A stretch of 64,000 nucleotides of DNA from Orientallactaga sibirica (GCA_036365145.1 JAEOAD010000888.1:4141501-4205500), one strand, 5' to 3'. Shown: positions 26,895-42,998, counted from the stretch's first letter. Notes: generated from the letters alone by a model not told the origin. Numbers and translations are program-made.

Positions 26895-29800
26895 TTGGGA
26901 CATCTTATTCCCTTTATTCTCTTCAACTAATCAACATGACCACCGGTGACATAACACTGTTAATGACACACAACACTCAAAAGTGGGGCTTCCCTTTACT
27001 CCACAGGGATGTCAGGCAATGGGGCTTCCTTTATGGGAGTAAAGGAGTCTGGGAGTTGCTCAACTCACTGGTGGGAGTGACAGAACCCCACCCCTTAGCT
27101 GTGATGGTTTCAAGTTTCCTTTCCCCATCCAGAATTCATACCCAGTTCTTTAGTGTTACCACCAGACCTCCACATCCTCATCAGTTTCAAGTTTCATCCT
27201 AAGCACAGATCAGTTGCTCCCCTCCCCTATTCTTGCACCAATGACTCCTTGCCTATGGTTATTGGAATCCTCCCCCGGGGCACTTCCTGAAAGCTCTGGG
27301 GCGGGCTGGCTTGGAGCTTGGCTACAACCATGCCTTCTAAATGCAGTTCAGGTGGGCCTTTTCCTGAGCTGGCTAGAGGGACCTGACCCTGCCACAAAGT
27401 TCCTCCAGGGTGTAGGGAAGTGGCTATGAGAATAGGCCACACTCAGAGATTTCTGCCCCTCTCCTACTACTAGGAAGCCCCAGACTCCACCAATGTCCAC
27501 GTTTCATCCAGTACCGGAGTCAAGACCTGTCCCTACAACATGCGAGCATCCTACTATGTATGCTATATCCTAGTCCTCAATACAGTAAGCCATGACTACA
27601 TTGACCAACTCCCCTTAGACTGGCCTCTAAGCCCCAGAAGCTTCTAGGGACAGACTCTCAGATCTATATCTGAGGGACTCTGCTTCTAGCTTCACAATGG
27701 GTTTCTAAATTTAGTTTTTGCTACTATCTTAGAAAGGGACAAATCAGCCTATAATTGAAGGATTCACCTCCTTTCCATTTTATAAGGACCCCCTTTGTCA
27801 ACATCTGTCACTTTGCAGGCAGGTTCCTCCCCTCCTTCATGGTGCTCTCCAACCTAGCACTTTGGGCTTTAGACAGATGTCAACAAGACTCTCCTCACAA
27901 TCACATAAAGCCTACCTTTTCCCCTCTCCCCAGCAGGCCTGACATTTTTCTCCCACAATGTTCTGGACTTTGATCCCTTTAAATTTAAGTCATCCCTTTG
28001 GGGGCAGGATGGATGGTGATGGGTTTCCATCTTTTGAAATTTTAAGTAATGGAATTAGAGGTCTCTTCCACAGCATTGTAGGAATCCAAGCCACTCCTTT
28101 CTGAGTACACAACTCCTAAAGAGCCACCTCACCTGGCCTCTCAGGTCCTGCTAACTCCAGAACAGTGTGTCACTGGTGCCAACACTGGGTTGGGGAATAC
28201 TTTCTTTTCAACCCAACACTGAGCAGAGTCCTCCCTGTTTAAGGGTCTCCAGGGTTGGGGGCATCTTTGTTGCAAGTATTTCTCTCAAGAGTTTTTTCTT
28301 CAACCATTTTATAGGACCACCATCCCTCCCTGTCACACAGCCCCAGTAACATGAGCACGTTTGGCTGGGTTTATGAAGTGTGTGATATCTCAGGAGACAG
28401 GCCTGGCAGGGGAGCATTTCTCATTCTTCCATTTCTCTCCAAAGGTTTCTGGCTAAAGAGAGGATCCAAGTGGTAGAATATTTCCCTTCCCCAGGCCAAG
28501 ATTGGGTTAGGTCACCCCCATCTCAGGGGCTTCCAGGTACCAGAGTGAAAAGGTGGTGAGGTTTCTTTCCATTGACTCTTCAAGGACTCTAGTCCAGTCT
28601 GTGTGGTATCAGGACACCCGCTAACTGTGCAGACTGGCTCATTCTGCAGGTGGCCTTGCACCTGCTCACATGAAAGGCTGAGGTTTCAAGTCAGGTTGCT
28701 GGTTCACCAACACTGTCTATATTGTTGTCTTGCCAACCTTTGTCACCACTGAGAACCCAGAAGTGGCTCTGAGGGACTGTCTAGGGAAGACAATCACATG
28801 AAAACCTTGAATCTCTGAAGGAATTTATTCTTTGGAGGTTGACTAGCAGCAATTGGTTCTTTCCACTGAGGACAGAATTTGAGGAAATGGGCTACCACTG
28901 CAGCAAGACTTGTGGCAGTTGGATTTCAGGATAAAAACCTGTGAAACCTGAGAATGTGGCAGAGGGCCCCTGCAACCCCAGAAGCCTCTCAGATTAGATG
29001 TCTCCAGCTGAGCTGGAGAAAGAGTGTCCCTGCCTGGATCAGGAGAGCCCTTGCAGCCTGAGCTGGGATATGCTTGTTCTTGAAGTTTAACAAGCTCCAG
29101 GAAGGGAAGAAACTGGCCAGGAATTTGCTGGGTTCCACCTGCAGTTTCTCCACCTTGGTCTACTTCCCTCCAAACAATCTAATGGAAATTCTCCCTCATT
29201 TGCTAGGTGGTTTCTCAATAGTCATACACTCAAGATTTTTTTGTGCACCACAAACTCCATCCTTTATAAAATGGCTTGACACATTTTTTCTTCTCACTTT
29301 TGGACTCATTGATATGGGTTCCATGGTCCCCCTTCCCCTGGCACACACAATTTGCCCAAGATTGGCTTTGCACCCCAAAGAATGCCCCCAGTGCAATGAA
29401 CTGGATTTTTCCTAGTCTTATCACTTATCTGTGGGTTTGAAAGCACCTCATCAACTTAACTTTTCCCTATTTTTCTTCCTTTTCCAATTACACCATTCCT
29501 CAGCTAAGCATTTTCTTCACTGTAATTGTCCATGGGACATTAGAATGAGTATGGGAGGTGTTTCCTGTACCATCTGAGGGCCACTCTCCCAAGTCAGTGC
29601 CATACTGTATTCCTTGTTCTTCCCCAGGGCCTACAGGATTTTGGTAAGAATTTGGATAACAATTTTAAGGAGTTGTCTATAGACATATTTGAACTTCTTC
29701 CTACAATAGGGCTTTTATCCACTATGGGTTATAGATTTTTTTTTTTTTTTTCTGCTACAGACTTAAAGGACTTTTTTTTTTTCCTATATATTTATAGGGC

Positions 29801-30035
29801 TTCTAACCCAGAGAGTTTTTCTCTACTGCCTTATAAGTGGTTCCCACCAACAATTTTACAGGGTTTCTCATCACTGATGTAAAAGCACTATTTTTCCCAG
29901 GGTTCTTTACCCTGTACTTCTCTACATTCTGATAGGGTTGTCCTCCTTTCCCCACATTTTGTTTTGTTTTTGTTTTGGGGGGGAGGGATCTAGTGTTCCT
30001 CTCAGGAGAGTAAGGCCCTAGTCTCCAGACCTATT
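26895..30035 (-). other. ZNF629: ZNF629 3' UTR
   Basis: About 3.1 kb of non-repetitive sequence separates the ZNF629 stop codon from an AATAAA on the minus strand (plus tttatt at 26913-26918). The absence of SINEs across 3 kb, in a region otherwise full of them, suits a conserved UTR. T-rich runs occur at about 29735-29750 and 29771-29780. The long UTR agrees with my memory of the human transcript. Confidence 0.65.
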
Positions 30036-32809
<2,774 letters not shown>

Positions 32810-32843
32810 CCCAGAGCTCAGGACTGCAAAGGTTCCAGGGACC

Positions 32844-35129
32844 CTGGCAGGGAGAGAGATGGGCATACAGTAGGCGTACAGAGTACTTTGCTCTCCTGGA
32901 ACCTATTCAAGTGAATTTAAGTGCTCTGCCACCTGATTTTTTTCTGGACATCATTTCTCACAGTGCCCCCCTTTGCCCCAGAGGCCCAATTCCTGCTCCA
33001 GATCTTAAGACCACAAGGAAGCAATCCAATGAATTTAAGAGTGCAATTAAAAACTCATCAGTCATAACCCTACCTACCGGGACTGGGGACTAAGTATCTG
33101 ACACCCACAGGAGGGGGAGGTTCTTGCCCTACACATTTGATGCCCAGAGGCCTGGAAACCTGTTATTTTGCAAATCAGAGGAAGCTCATTAAACCTCCAA
33201 TTTTCCTCCTTAATGGGGCTGCTAATTGAGACCAATAAACTTTTCCCTTATGAGCCCCAGAGAACTGAGATTGACACTTCAAGGGTTAAAAAGAAACCAC
33301 CCAGTTTCTCAGAGCAGACAAGAGCCTTTCAAAAGGACTAGGGCACTTTGCCATTATCCAAAGGCAGAATGAGGGTCAGCCCAGACATGGGAGATGAAAG
33401 ACAGGGACTCCTATAGGAAAGGAAAAGGGAAGCCCAACTTAGTGGTGCACCTTTAATCCCTGTACTTGGGAAGAATAAGCTGGAGATCAGGAGTTGAAGG
33501 TTGGCCTCAGCTACATAGGAAGTTCAAGGCCAGCCTGGTCTATATGAGAGTCTATCTCAAAACAAACAACAACAACAAAAAGACACGAGTGTGATTGAAT
33601 GTATAAACACCAGGTGTCCTCATTTCTCTTACCCTGTGAAGAAACTTGGGGATCACTTTGTCCATTTTATACATTAGTAAATCAACACTGGGAGAGATTT
33701 CTCCAAAGCCCCATGCTGGGAAGTAAAAGAGCTAAGACCACAAATACTCTGTGTTTGGCTTTCCCTTGTGTCTGAAAGCATGAGGTGACCTTGACAGTAA
33801 TGAGACTCATACTTATGGGTTGCTGGCAGGAGACTGGTGTGAATAGGAAGGCTCAGACAGTCTACTGGCCATAAGAATGTGCCAGAGAGTTTTCTTGGTT
33901 ATAAAAGGAGGGTTTGAACCTCCTAAACAATTTGTGCCCAGTCAATATTTTGTTGGATGCCCTTACTCCTGGAAAACAAGTTTGGCTCAATGCCTTCAAA
34001 CACACTGCAGAAAAGGAACCAAGTTCTTGGGGACAACACAGCCTGTTGTCACTCTCAAAATGGCAAGATGATTCCAGGATGAAGGAACAAGGTCCCAGGA
34101 GCAAAATGCCAAGAAGAGCACTTCTCACATTTATACCTTTAAGAGAATCAATCCCTGAAAATGGCTTGGGCTCTGGGTGGCAGTGTGGATGGGTACTATG
34201 TGCTCCAAGGGCAATGGTACAAAGGGGACACGGCAGGGGCTTATGAGGAGACTGCTGACTGTTGCCAAGGAGCAGTAGGAGAGGAAGAAAGTAAAAGTTT
34301 TTCATCCCTGTTGCCTCTGGGCTCCTAGCATGCTCCTCTTCAACCTGTGTCTTTAGGGAGGTGGAAGCAGAGCCAGGCCGTTTAGGTGCCTCCGCAGAGG
34401 GGTGAAAGCTGCTTTGCTGTGCTTACTGAGGACAGGTAAGAGCTTCGGTACCATGACTGGAAAAATTCGAATTCGGGAGCTTAGACTAGAAGGAAAAGGG
34501 CTAATGACGAGGCTGCAAGGAATATCTAAGAAGATATTGAGGGAGGCAAGAACTGCTGGGAGCCGGCCCAGGCCTAAGCACACCTGCCTCGGCCGGGCCC
34601 TCGGGACCGACTCCTGAGACCCGAGAGAGCGGGCAGGAGGAAGGTGCCCCCCGCAGAGATGCGGGCAGCCCAGGGTGACCCTGAGGCGGCACCAGGACCA
34701 CCCCCCACTCCGCGCCACGCTGAACCCCAGACTTGAGCCCCCTGCCCTGAGCAACGACCCTCTTCCTGGCTTCTAAACCCTCCCTGGCACCCTCTCCCTC
34801 CCCCGCCCCTGGCACCCAGCATTCCCAGCTCTCCCGGCACCCGACTGACTCCTTCCAGAGCAGCAGCTTAGGGCGGCGGGCTCCCGGCCCGGCCCGCTTC
34901 CCTCTTCCCAGAATGCTCACGCCCTCCCCTCCCCCATGGCCAGACCCTCGCGCGGCTCCCACAATCCTCCGGCCTCGCGGCCCCCGGCCACCCCGGCCCC
35001 CGGCCCCGGCTCCGCGCGAGGGGGCCAGAGCGCAGGCGTCGCTCGCCGCCTCCCCGGCCCTATTGTTCCCCGGCGGCTGTCCCGGGCCTCCAGGCCACCC
35101 CCCAGGAACCCAGGAGTCCCCAACTCACG
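32844..35129 (-). other. ZNF629: ZNF629 intron 1 and upstream untranslated region
   Basis: The first coding exon begins at 32843 after a cctgccag acceptor. A plausible non-coding first exon ends at 35129 on the minus strand, with the strong donor gtgagt (plus actcac 35123-35128). Between them the sequence is mostly unique, apart from a weak SINE-like stretch at about 33430-33590. The open frames in 33.8-34.3 kb have no recognisable product. Confidence 0.55.
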
Positions 35130-35660
35130 GCTCTGGGGTCTGGGAAAGCCGGAAAACGGAATCCAGCCCCAAGGGACTTAACCCCTTGAGTGCCCTGCCT
35201 CGGGGGGCGGGCCAGGGGCCAAGGATTCTAGGGTCCTTCTCAAGGGGTGATTGTAGGCTGAGGACCCGGGGACCAGTTCAGGGTGACTGGGACGGAGCAG
35301 GAAGTGACCCCAGCTTCCCGGGCCCCTCTAGCCTGGAGTTAGAGCATCAGCTCTATGGGATTTAACCCTTTGCTTCCCGCAGCCTGGGGGTGGGGAACGT
35401 GGGAGCCACCAGAGCCAGGAGGTGGCTCGGAGGACGCTCCTCGCTCTGTAGCAAGTAGGAGCCAGCGTCTGGGGACGCCCGGAGGCCAGCGTGGAGCTCC
35501 GGGTTTCCGGCCGGACTCCATCTCCAGGGCCTCCGCCAGCCGCGTCAACCAGACCCTATCTCAGACGGCGGCGGCTGTTCCCCCGGGGCCGCCTTTGTTT
35601 GGACTCACCCTAGGACGGGGCTGGAATGCCTGGGTGGGGGGTGAGAGGCTGGATGGGAAT
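34560..35660 (-). promoter_or_regulatory. ZNF629: CpG-island promoter of ZNF629
   Basis: A dense GC/CpG block with many GC boxes and CCGG sites, strongest at about 34860-35110 and 35480-35610. It surrounds the putative first-exon donor at 35129. Long overlapping open frames on both strands follow from base composition and are not treated as genes. The exact start site is unknown. Confidence 0.65.
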
Positions 35661-37020
35661 CTAATACTGATTGAAGACGACGCCAGTGAAGTAAGTCGTG
35701 GCAATAAGAATTGGGTTTGATGGGTCAGGCAAGGCAAGGCAAGGCCAGCCAGTGCTCCCCAGCCGGCTTCCCCTCTTCAGCTCCCCTTATTGGGGGAGGG
35801 GAGGGGAGGGGAGGGGGACTAAGGCCCTGGGTGGCAGCAGAAAAGTCAAGGGTGGATCTTACACAAGAAAGGCAAGCAGCCTTCTCAGCTTGTCAAGGGG
35901 CACCCAGTTCACAAAAACCTTGAGGAAGTAGGGCGTGCCATAATACCGGCCCTTGGGAGACAGAGGCAGGAAGATCTTAGCAAGTTTGAGGCCAACCTGC
36001 TCCACATAGTTCCAGGCTAGCCAGGGTTTCATAGTGAGAATCTTATCTCAAAAAGCAAACCAATTGAATTCATGGTGATCCTCCTACCTCTTTAAAAAAA
36101 AAAACAAAAAAAAACAAAAAAACAAGGCTGGGGAGATGGCTCAGTGGTTTTAAGCACCTGCTTGCAAAGCTTCCCAGACTGGGTTCAGTTCCCCAGCCGT
36201 CCACTAAAGCTGAACACTTGCACCAGCAAGAGACCCTGGTGTGCACACACACACAGGCAAATAAATAAAAACTAAAAAACAAGCAAATAACAATAAAAAA
36301 AGGAACACTGGCCTCCCAAGGCTTAGATAACCCAGGTTTTTTAGACTGTGTCTCATTTCTTCCTCCCCAAAATCCTGTGAGACAGGACTCACGTAATCCC
36401 TATTTTACAGGCAAGACAACCAAAGCATATAACAAGTGAGATAAAATGCTTAAGATTGAGCTGGGCCTGGTGGCGCACGCTTTTAATTCCAGCACTTGGG
36501 AGGCAGAGGTAGGAGGATCGCCATGAGTTCAAGGCCACCGTGAGACTACCTAAGTGAATTCCAGGTCAGCCTGGACTAGAATGAGACCCTACCTTGAAAA
36601 CCAAAATAAGGGCTAGAGAGATGGCTTAGTGGTTAAGGTGCATGCCTGCAAAGCCTAAGGACACCAGTTCAATTCTCCAGGTCCCACGTAAGCCAGATGC
36701 ACATGGTGGCACATGCATCTGGACTTCCTTTGCAGGAGCTGGAGGCCCTGGCATGCCCATTCTCACTCACTGTCTATCTCTCCCTGACTCAAATAAATAA
36801 ATATATTAAAAAATAAGTAAATAAATAAAAATGCTTAAGATCAAGCCAGGCATGGTGGCACATGCCTTTAATCCCAGCACTCGGGAGGCAGAGGTAGGAG
36901 GATCAACATGAATTCAAGACCACCCTAAGACTATGTAGTGAATTCCAGGTGAGCCTGGGCTAGAGTGAGAACTACCTCGAAAAAAAAAATTAGAAAAAAT
37001 AAATAAATTTTGATTGAGTG
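35661..37020. repeat. SINE-rich intergenic sequence upstream of ZNF629
   Basis: A G-rich repeat (ggggagggga type) lies at about 35790-35818. Diverged B1-like sequence spans 35930-36060. A plus tRNA SINE lies at about 36124-36270, a B1 at 36450-36605, a tRNA SINE at 36608-36830 and a B1 at 36843-37000. A short (TG)n tract lies at about 37018-37032. No gene was recognised. Confidence 0.7.
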
Positions 37021-37029
37021 TGTGTGTGT

Positions 37030-39336
37030 GTGGCATAAAAAGGAGTCATGGGAGAATGTGGAAAAGGCCATCTGACCAATGATGTGAAGGGAGAGCTAGG
37101 GGTGAGACAAAAACCAAGTCTCAAAAGTTGCAAAAGGATATGGGTTCTTGGGCCAGCATGTGGGGTTCAAAGAGTATGACCCTACCACTTCTCACTTCCC
37201 AGTGCCATCTCCCTTCATCCACCTTGCCCTCCAGATATATCTCCATCTTGTGCCTGGCTCCCCTCCCCTTTATCCCTATCCTTAGAGCTTTTGCCCGTCC
37301 TGATCCTCTTGCCCACTTTGTTTCTCAAAGCCTGGCACAGGGCTGACTTATCTATTCCAATCTGCCTTTCCACATACATGTTAATGCCAGCTTTGCATGG
37401 GCAGGGCTTTATCTCATACTGCTGTGTTCCCAGGGCCCACACAAGTGATGTGTAGCAGATGCTCAATTTGATAAACAGGGTTCTAAAACTTGGCCTAGCC
37501 TTAGGGTGGGAAGAACATAGGAAAGCTGTTAGTTGGAGACTCACAGCAGAGATTAATTAGGCCCAAGTAGATGTAGATATTTTTGTACACTTGTTCTTTT
37601 TTGTTTGTTTGTTTTTGTTTTTTCTGAGGTAGGGTCTCACTCTAATTTAGGCTGACCTGGAATTCACTATGTAGTCTCAGGGTGGCCTCAAACTCATGGC
37701 AGCCTCCTGAGTGCTGGGATTAAAGAAGTGCACCACCATCATGGCCGGCTAAGGCTTTTTTTTTTTTTTTTTTCTTTTTCTTTTTTTCTTTTTTTAAGTT
37801 TTTTGTTTTTGTGTTTTTGAGGTAGGGTCTCCATCTAGCCCAGGCTGACCTGGAATTCATTCACTATATAGTCTCAGGCTGGCCTCAAACTCACAATGAT
37901 CCTCCTACCTCATCCTCCTGAGTGTGAGTGCTAGGATTAAAGGCCTGTGTGCCACCATGCCCAGATTGTTTTTTATATTTTATTTGCCCAGCACGGGATG
38001 CAGAGGTCACTCTGAGACTACATAGTGAATTCCAGGTCAGCCTGGGCTACAGTGAGACCTTACCTCAACCGTCCCAAAAATATTTTATTTATTTGTTTAT
38101 TTGAGAGGGAGAAAAAAATGGGTGCAACAGAGCCTCTAGCCACTGCAAACTCCAGATGCATGTGCCACCATGTACATCTGGTTTATGTGGGTTCTGAGGA
38201 GTCAAACCTGGGTCCTTAGGCTTCACAGGCAAGTGCCTTAACCACTAAACCATCTCTCCAGCCCAGTTTTAGGGTGTTTTTTTTTTCTTGAGGGTTTTGT
38301 TTTATTTTGTTTTTTGTTTTTTGAGGTAGGGTCTTTTTCTAGCCCAGGCTGTCCTGGAATTCACTATAATTCACTATACAGTCTCAGAGTGGCCTTGAAC
38401 CGTGGCAATCTTCCTACCTCTACTGGGAGAAACTTGAGGTTTTATTTTATTTTAATTTAATTTAATTAATTTATTTATTTTTGGGTTTTAATATTTTATT
38501 TATTTATTTATTATTTATTTGACAGAGAAAGAGGGAGGAGAGAGAATAGGCACACCAGGGCCTCCAGCCACTGAAAATGAACTCCAGACGCATGTGCCCC
38601 CTTGTACATCTGCCTAATGTGGGTTCTGGAGAATCAAATTTGGGTCCTTTGGCTTTGCAGGCAAATGCCTTAACCGCTAAGCCATCCCCCAGCCCCCAGT
38701 TTTAGGGTTTTATTTATTTTATTTATTATTATTTTTTTTTTTTTTTTTTGGAGAGAGACAGAGAGAGAGGGAGAGGAAGACAGAGTTGGGCGCGCCAGCA
38801 GTGTCAAATCCAGATGTGTGTGCCCCCTTGCAGTCAAGTGCGGCATTGCGCCCTTGCGTCACTTTGCACCTGGCTAAACGTGGGACTTGGAGATTGGAAC
38901 CAGTGTTCTTAGGCTTAGGAGGCAGGCACCTTAACCCCTAAGCCATCTCTCCAGCCCTATTTTATTTATTTTTATTTTATTTATTTGAGAGAGATAGACA
39001 GAGGGAGAAAGAGAAAGAGGGAAGAAGAGAATGGGCACACCAGCTCAAGCTGCTGCAAAGGAACTCCAGACACATGCTCTACTTTATGCCTCTGACTTAT
39101 GTCAGTCCTGGGGAATTAAACCTGGGTCTTTTGGCTTTGCAGGCAAGTGCCTTAACCACTAAGCCATCTCTCCAGCCCTGTTTTAGCTTTGTTTTTGAGG
39201 TAGGGTCTCACTCTAGCCCAGGCTAACCTGGATTTCACTCTGTAGTCTCAGGCTGACTTAGAACTCACAGTGATCCTCCTACCTCTGCCTCCTAAGTGCA
39301 AGCGCTGGGATTAAAGGCATGCACTACTATGCCCGG
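37030..39336. repeat. Unique segment then minus-strand SINE array
   Basis: About 37035-37570 looks unique with no credible exon. From 37590 there are reverse B1 copies (about 37600-37750, 37810-37970, 38310-38430, 39190-39336), a forward B1 fragment (about 37985-38080) and reverse tRNA SINEs (about 38085-38265, 38510-38700, 38980-39180). A long-type reverse tRNA SINE lies at about 38740-38958. Confidence 0.75.
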
Positions 39337-39662
39337 TGTAGCAGACAGCTTTAGGTTGTTGAGATGAACTTTTAGACCAGGCGTAGTTATGGAGGAAGGA
39401 TTTGTTGAAGTTTACAGATCCATGGGAAATTCCATAATGGCAGAAGAAGCTGGTCCTGTTTTTATAGGTCCAAACAGAGAAAGAGAGAGAGAAGCCAGAA
39501 GCCAGATTTTATAGCATACTTTAGGCACTTTGTATACCTTAGGGCTGGTTTCTAAGATCCAGTCCAGTGACACCTCTTTCAGACATGTGGCTATAGATCT
39601 AAATTACAGACTGTAATAAAAGCACTGAATATATTGGGGATCATCTATTTAAACTACCACAC
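39337..39662 (-). mobile_element. Solo LTR, MaLR-like (ERVL class), inserted in a B1
   Basis: On the minus strand it starts TGTGGTAGTTTAAATAGATG and ends CTGTCTGCTACA, with the TG...CA termini of an LTR. It is the same family as the LTR at 42646-42998: about 326 bp against 353 bp, with the matching inner block ccataatggcagaagaagct. The flanks are cccgg (left) and cccag (right). These are parts of a B1 end, so the insertion split a B1 and one copy of the 5-bp duplication later lost its CpG. Confidence 0.75.
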
Positions 39663-41527
39663 CCAGCTAGTTTATTTTTTATTTTTATTGATTTGAGTGC
39701 TGGGATTACAGGTGTGTACTATCATATCTGAATTTTAAATTTATTTATTTACTTTTTTGCATGTGTAGCATGTGGTGTGTATGTGCCCATGGTGCATGCT
39801 CATGCATGAGCAGCTTCACTCACAGGCACACAGAGGACAGAGGAGAATGTCCCCTCGATCTGTAAACTATAATAAATCCCTTCCTCCTTAACTGTGCCTG
39901 TTCTGGAAGTTTATCTCAGCGAACCTGAAGCTGTCTGCTACAGACCCTTTTCAGGCCCTCAAGCATATATAAATATATCCCTAGCCCTATTTGTTTGTTG
40001 TTTGAGACATGGTTTCCTGGGGTCCAAGCTGGCCTCAAACTATGTAGTATAGCTTGGCCTTGAACTCCTGATCTTCCTGCTTCCAACAATTGCTGGGATT
40101 ATAGGCATGTGCTCCCACACCTGGATTTTATGTACTGGGTTATAGCTGTTTTTAGCTGGGTTGTTTTTGTTTTTGTTTTTCAAAGTAGTGTCTCCCTCTA
40201 GCCCAGGCTGACTTGGAACTCACTCTGTAGTCTCAGGGTGACCTCAAACTCATGATGATCCTATTACCTCTACCTCTGCCTCCCAAGTGCTAGGAGTAAA
40301 AGCATGAGCCACCATGGGCCTCACTATGTCGCCCTATCCTGGCCTTAAACTCACAATCCTCCTGCTTCAGCCTGTTAACTGCTGGCAAACTGTCATGCCC
40401 AGTTATGTTTCCCAAAAACTTTTTTTTGTTGTTGTTGTTGTTGTTGTTTTGTTTTTCGAGGTAGAGTCTCCCTCTAGCCTTGTCTGACCTGGAATTCACT
40501 ATGTCATCCCAGGCTGGCGTTGAACTCTCAGTGATTCTCCTACCTCTGCCTCCCAAATGCTGGGATTAAAGGTGTGCACCACCACCACCCAACTAACTTT
40601 CTTTCTTCCTTTCTTCCTTTCTTTCTTTCTTTTTTTTTGGTGTTTCGAGGTAGGGTCTCACTCTAGCTTCGGCTCGCCTGGAATTCTCAGGGCGGCCTCG
40701 AACTCATGGCAATCCTCCTACCTCTACCTCCTGAGTGCTGGGATTAAAGGTGTGCGCCACTACTCCCGGCTCTTTCTTTCTTTCATTCATTCTTTCTTTT
40801 TCTTTCTTTCTTTCTTTTTTATTTTTTTGGTTTTTCAAAGTAGGGTCTTACTCTAGCTCAAGCTGACCTGGAATTCACTATGAAGCCTCAGGGTGGCTTT
40901 GAACTCATGGCGATCCTCCTACCTCTGCCTCCCGATTGCTGGGATTAAAGGTGTGCGTCACCACGCCCGGCTCTTTCTTTCTTTTTTTTTTAATATTTAA
41001 TATTTATGTATTTTGTTTGTTTGTTTGTTTTGTTTTTTGAGGTAGGGTCTCACTCTAGCCCAGGCTGACCTGGAATTCACTAGGTAGTCTCAGGGTGGCC
41101 TTGAACTCACTGCGATCCTCCTACCCCTGCCTCCTGAGGGCAGGGATTAAAGGCATGCGCCACCACACCCAGCTTTTATTTATTGTTTTTTTGAGGTAGG
41201 GTCTCCCTCTAGCCCAAGCTGACCTGGAATTCTTATGTAGTTTCAGGCTGGCCTTGAACTCACGGCAATTCTCCTGCCATTGCCCTCCCGAGTGTTGGGA
41301 TTAAGGGCATGCATCACCACACCCGGCTTAAAATATTTTATTTTTATTTATTTATTTGAGAGAGAAAGATGCAGAGAGAGAGAGGCCAAGGCCTCCAATC
41401 GCTGCAAACAAACTCCAGACACATGCACCACCTTGTGCATCTGGCTTACGTGAGTTCTGAGGAATCAAACCTTGTTCCTTTGGCTTTGTAGGCAAGTGCC
41501 TTAACTGCTAAGCCATCCCTCCAGCAC
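39663..41527. repeat. B1-dominated block with an LTR fragment and microsatellites
   Basis: The 3' end of the same LTR family appears in plus orientation at about 39855-39942, ending gctgtctgctaca. Reverse B1 copies lie at about 40170-40315, 40440-40595, 40640-40770, 40830-40975, 41025-41175 and 41190-41330. A reverse tRNA SINE lies at about 41350-41526. CTTT- and TTG-type short repeats (about 40430-40450, 40598-40632, 40772-40820) sit at the T-rich heads of the reversed B1s. Confidence 0.75.
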
Positions 41528-41694
41528 ATGAACACCTTCTTTAAGGTGACATGATATGACAAGACTTTTTAGACACCTGACCTTGAAACCATTATGGCAT
41601 TCAGGTGGGTGACTGAATTCTGTCCCATTGCCAAGTATGTCATGAAGACAGACACTGATGTATTCAACATTTGCAATTTAATGAAGTATCTTTT

Positions 41695-41828
41695 TTTTTG
41701 TTGTTTTGTTTTGTTTTTCAAGGTAGGGTCTCACTCTAGCCCTGGTTGACCTGGAATTAGTCTCAAGGTGACCTCGAACTCAAGGCGATCCTTCTACCTC
41801 TACCTCCCAAGTGCTAGGATGCCCGGTT
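41695..41828 (-). mobile_element. B1 inserted in the B3GALNT1 pseudogene
   Basis: A reverse B1 with a T-rich head (tttttttttgttgtttt at about 41692) splits the pseudogene between aatttaatgaagtat and tagtgaagattctttt. Its 3' end is short, stopping at about 41828. No clean target duplication was read beyond a possible short repeat of tagtgaag/aatgaag. Confidence 0.65.
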
Positions 41829-42645
41829 TAGTGAAGATTCTTTTAAACTTAAACCACTCAGAGAAGTTTTTCACAGGCTACGCTCTAACTGATAATTATT
41901 CCTATTGATTTTACCAAAAAAACATATTCATACCAGGAGTATCCTTTCAAGGTGTTCCCTCCCTACTGCAGTGGGTTGGGTTATATAATTTCCAGAGATT
42001 TAGTGTCAAAGATCTATGAAATTATGAGTCATGTGAATCCCATCAAGTTTGAAGATGTTTATGTTGGGATCTGTTTGGATTTGCTAAAAGTGGACATTTA
42101 CATTACAGAAGATACAAACCTTTTTTTTTTTTTAAATATATATATATAGAATCCACTTTGGTGTTTGTCAGCTCAGACATGTGATGGCAGCTTTTCTTCC
42201 AGGTAGATCATCACATTCTGGCAAGTTATGCTAAGGAACACCACGTCCCATTATTAACCCATAATCTACCAGAAGCCTAGGGAAGGAAAGGTTCTTTGTA
42301 GGAAGGGTTAGTCAATGCAGTGCGAAATTAACTCATGGGCAGGTCAGTGCTAGCTTGCCCAGAACTGAACCTCAAGGAGCTCCCCTGGACTGGGGGACAG
42401 ATGTTTCCCTAGTGATTTATTTTGACAGAATTCAACTCAGGTCCTTTAAAGATCATAGTCAGAGAAGTTAAACATCCTATAATGGAATGAAAGGGTTTTG
42501 CTAATAAAATCAAGGGGCCAGAGAATTTGACAAACTGTTCTATACACTAGAATTTCTTAGGGTTTCCCTGAAAGGTCAGTTCATCAGCTGACAGCAAGGA
42601 AGCATTATGGAGTTGTATTTATAGGACATCTTGTCACATAAGGGG

Positions 42646-42998
42646 TGTGATAGTTTGAATAGATGCCCCCAGCATATTCAGTGTTTTATTAGTTTGTAGT
42701 TTGCATCTGCAGCCACCTTGTGGGAGGCAGTGTCACTGGGCGGATCTTAAGGTGTGGTAGTGAGGTTAGGATTTCAATCTAAAGATATGCAAAGTGTGCC
42801 TAGCTGGAGTTTCTGAGGTGTGCTGTGCTGTGTGGCTTTTGGCTTTCCCTCTTTCTGTCTGGTCCTGTAAGAGCAGGCCAGCTTCTTCTGCCATTATGGA
42901 ACTTCCCCTGGATCTGTAAGCTTCAATAAATATCTCTTCCTCCATAACTGTGCCTGGTCTGGAAGTTCATCTCAGTGAACCTGAAGCTGTCTGCTACA
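42646..42998 (+). mobile_element. Solo LTR, MaLR-like, with 5-bp target duplication
   Basis: It begins TGTGATAGTTTGAATAGATG, the typical start of rodent MaLR LTRs, and ends CTGTCTGCTACA, for 353 bp. AGGGG occurs immediately before (42641-42645) and after (42999-43003), a 5-bp target-site duplication as expected for ERVL/MaLR. An internal caataaat near 42925 would serve as its poly(A) signal. No internal retroviral sequence remains. It lies within the 3' UTR part of the B3GALNT1 pseudogene and is therefore younger than that copy. Confidence 0.85.

Noticed and set aside
34353..35720. Several long GC-rich open frames on both strands near 35 kb
   Set aside because: They overlap one another on both strands in a CpG island, have no recognisable domains, and are explained by low stop-codon density in GC-rich DNA.
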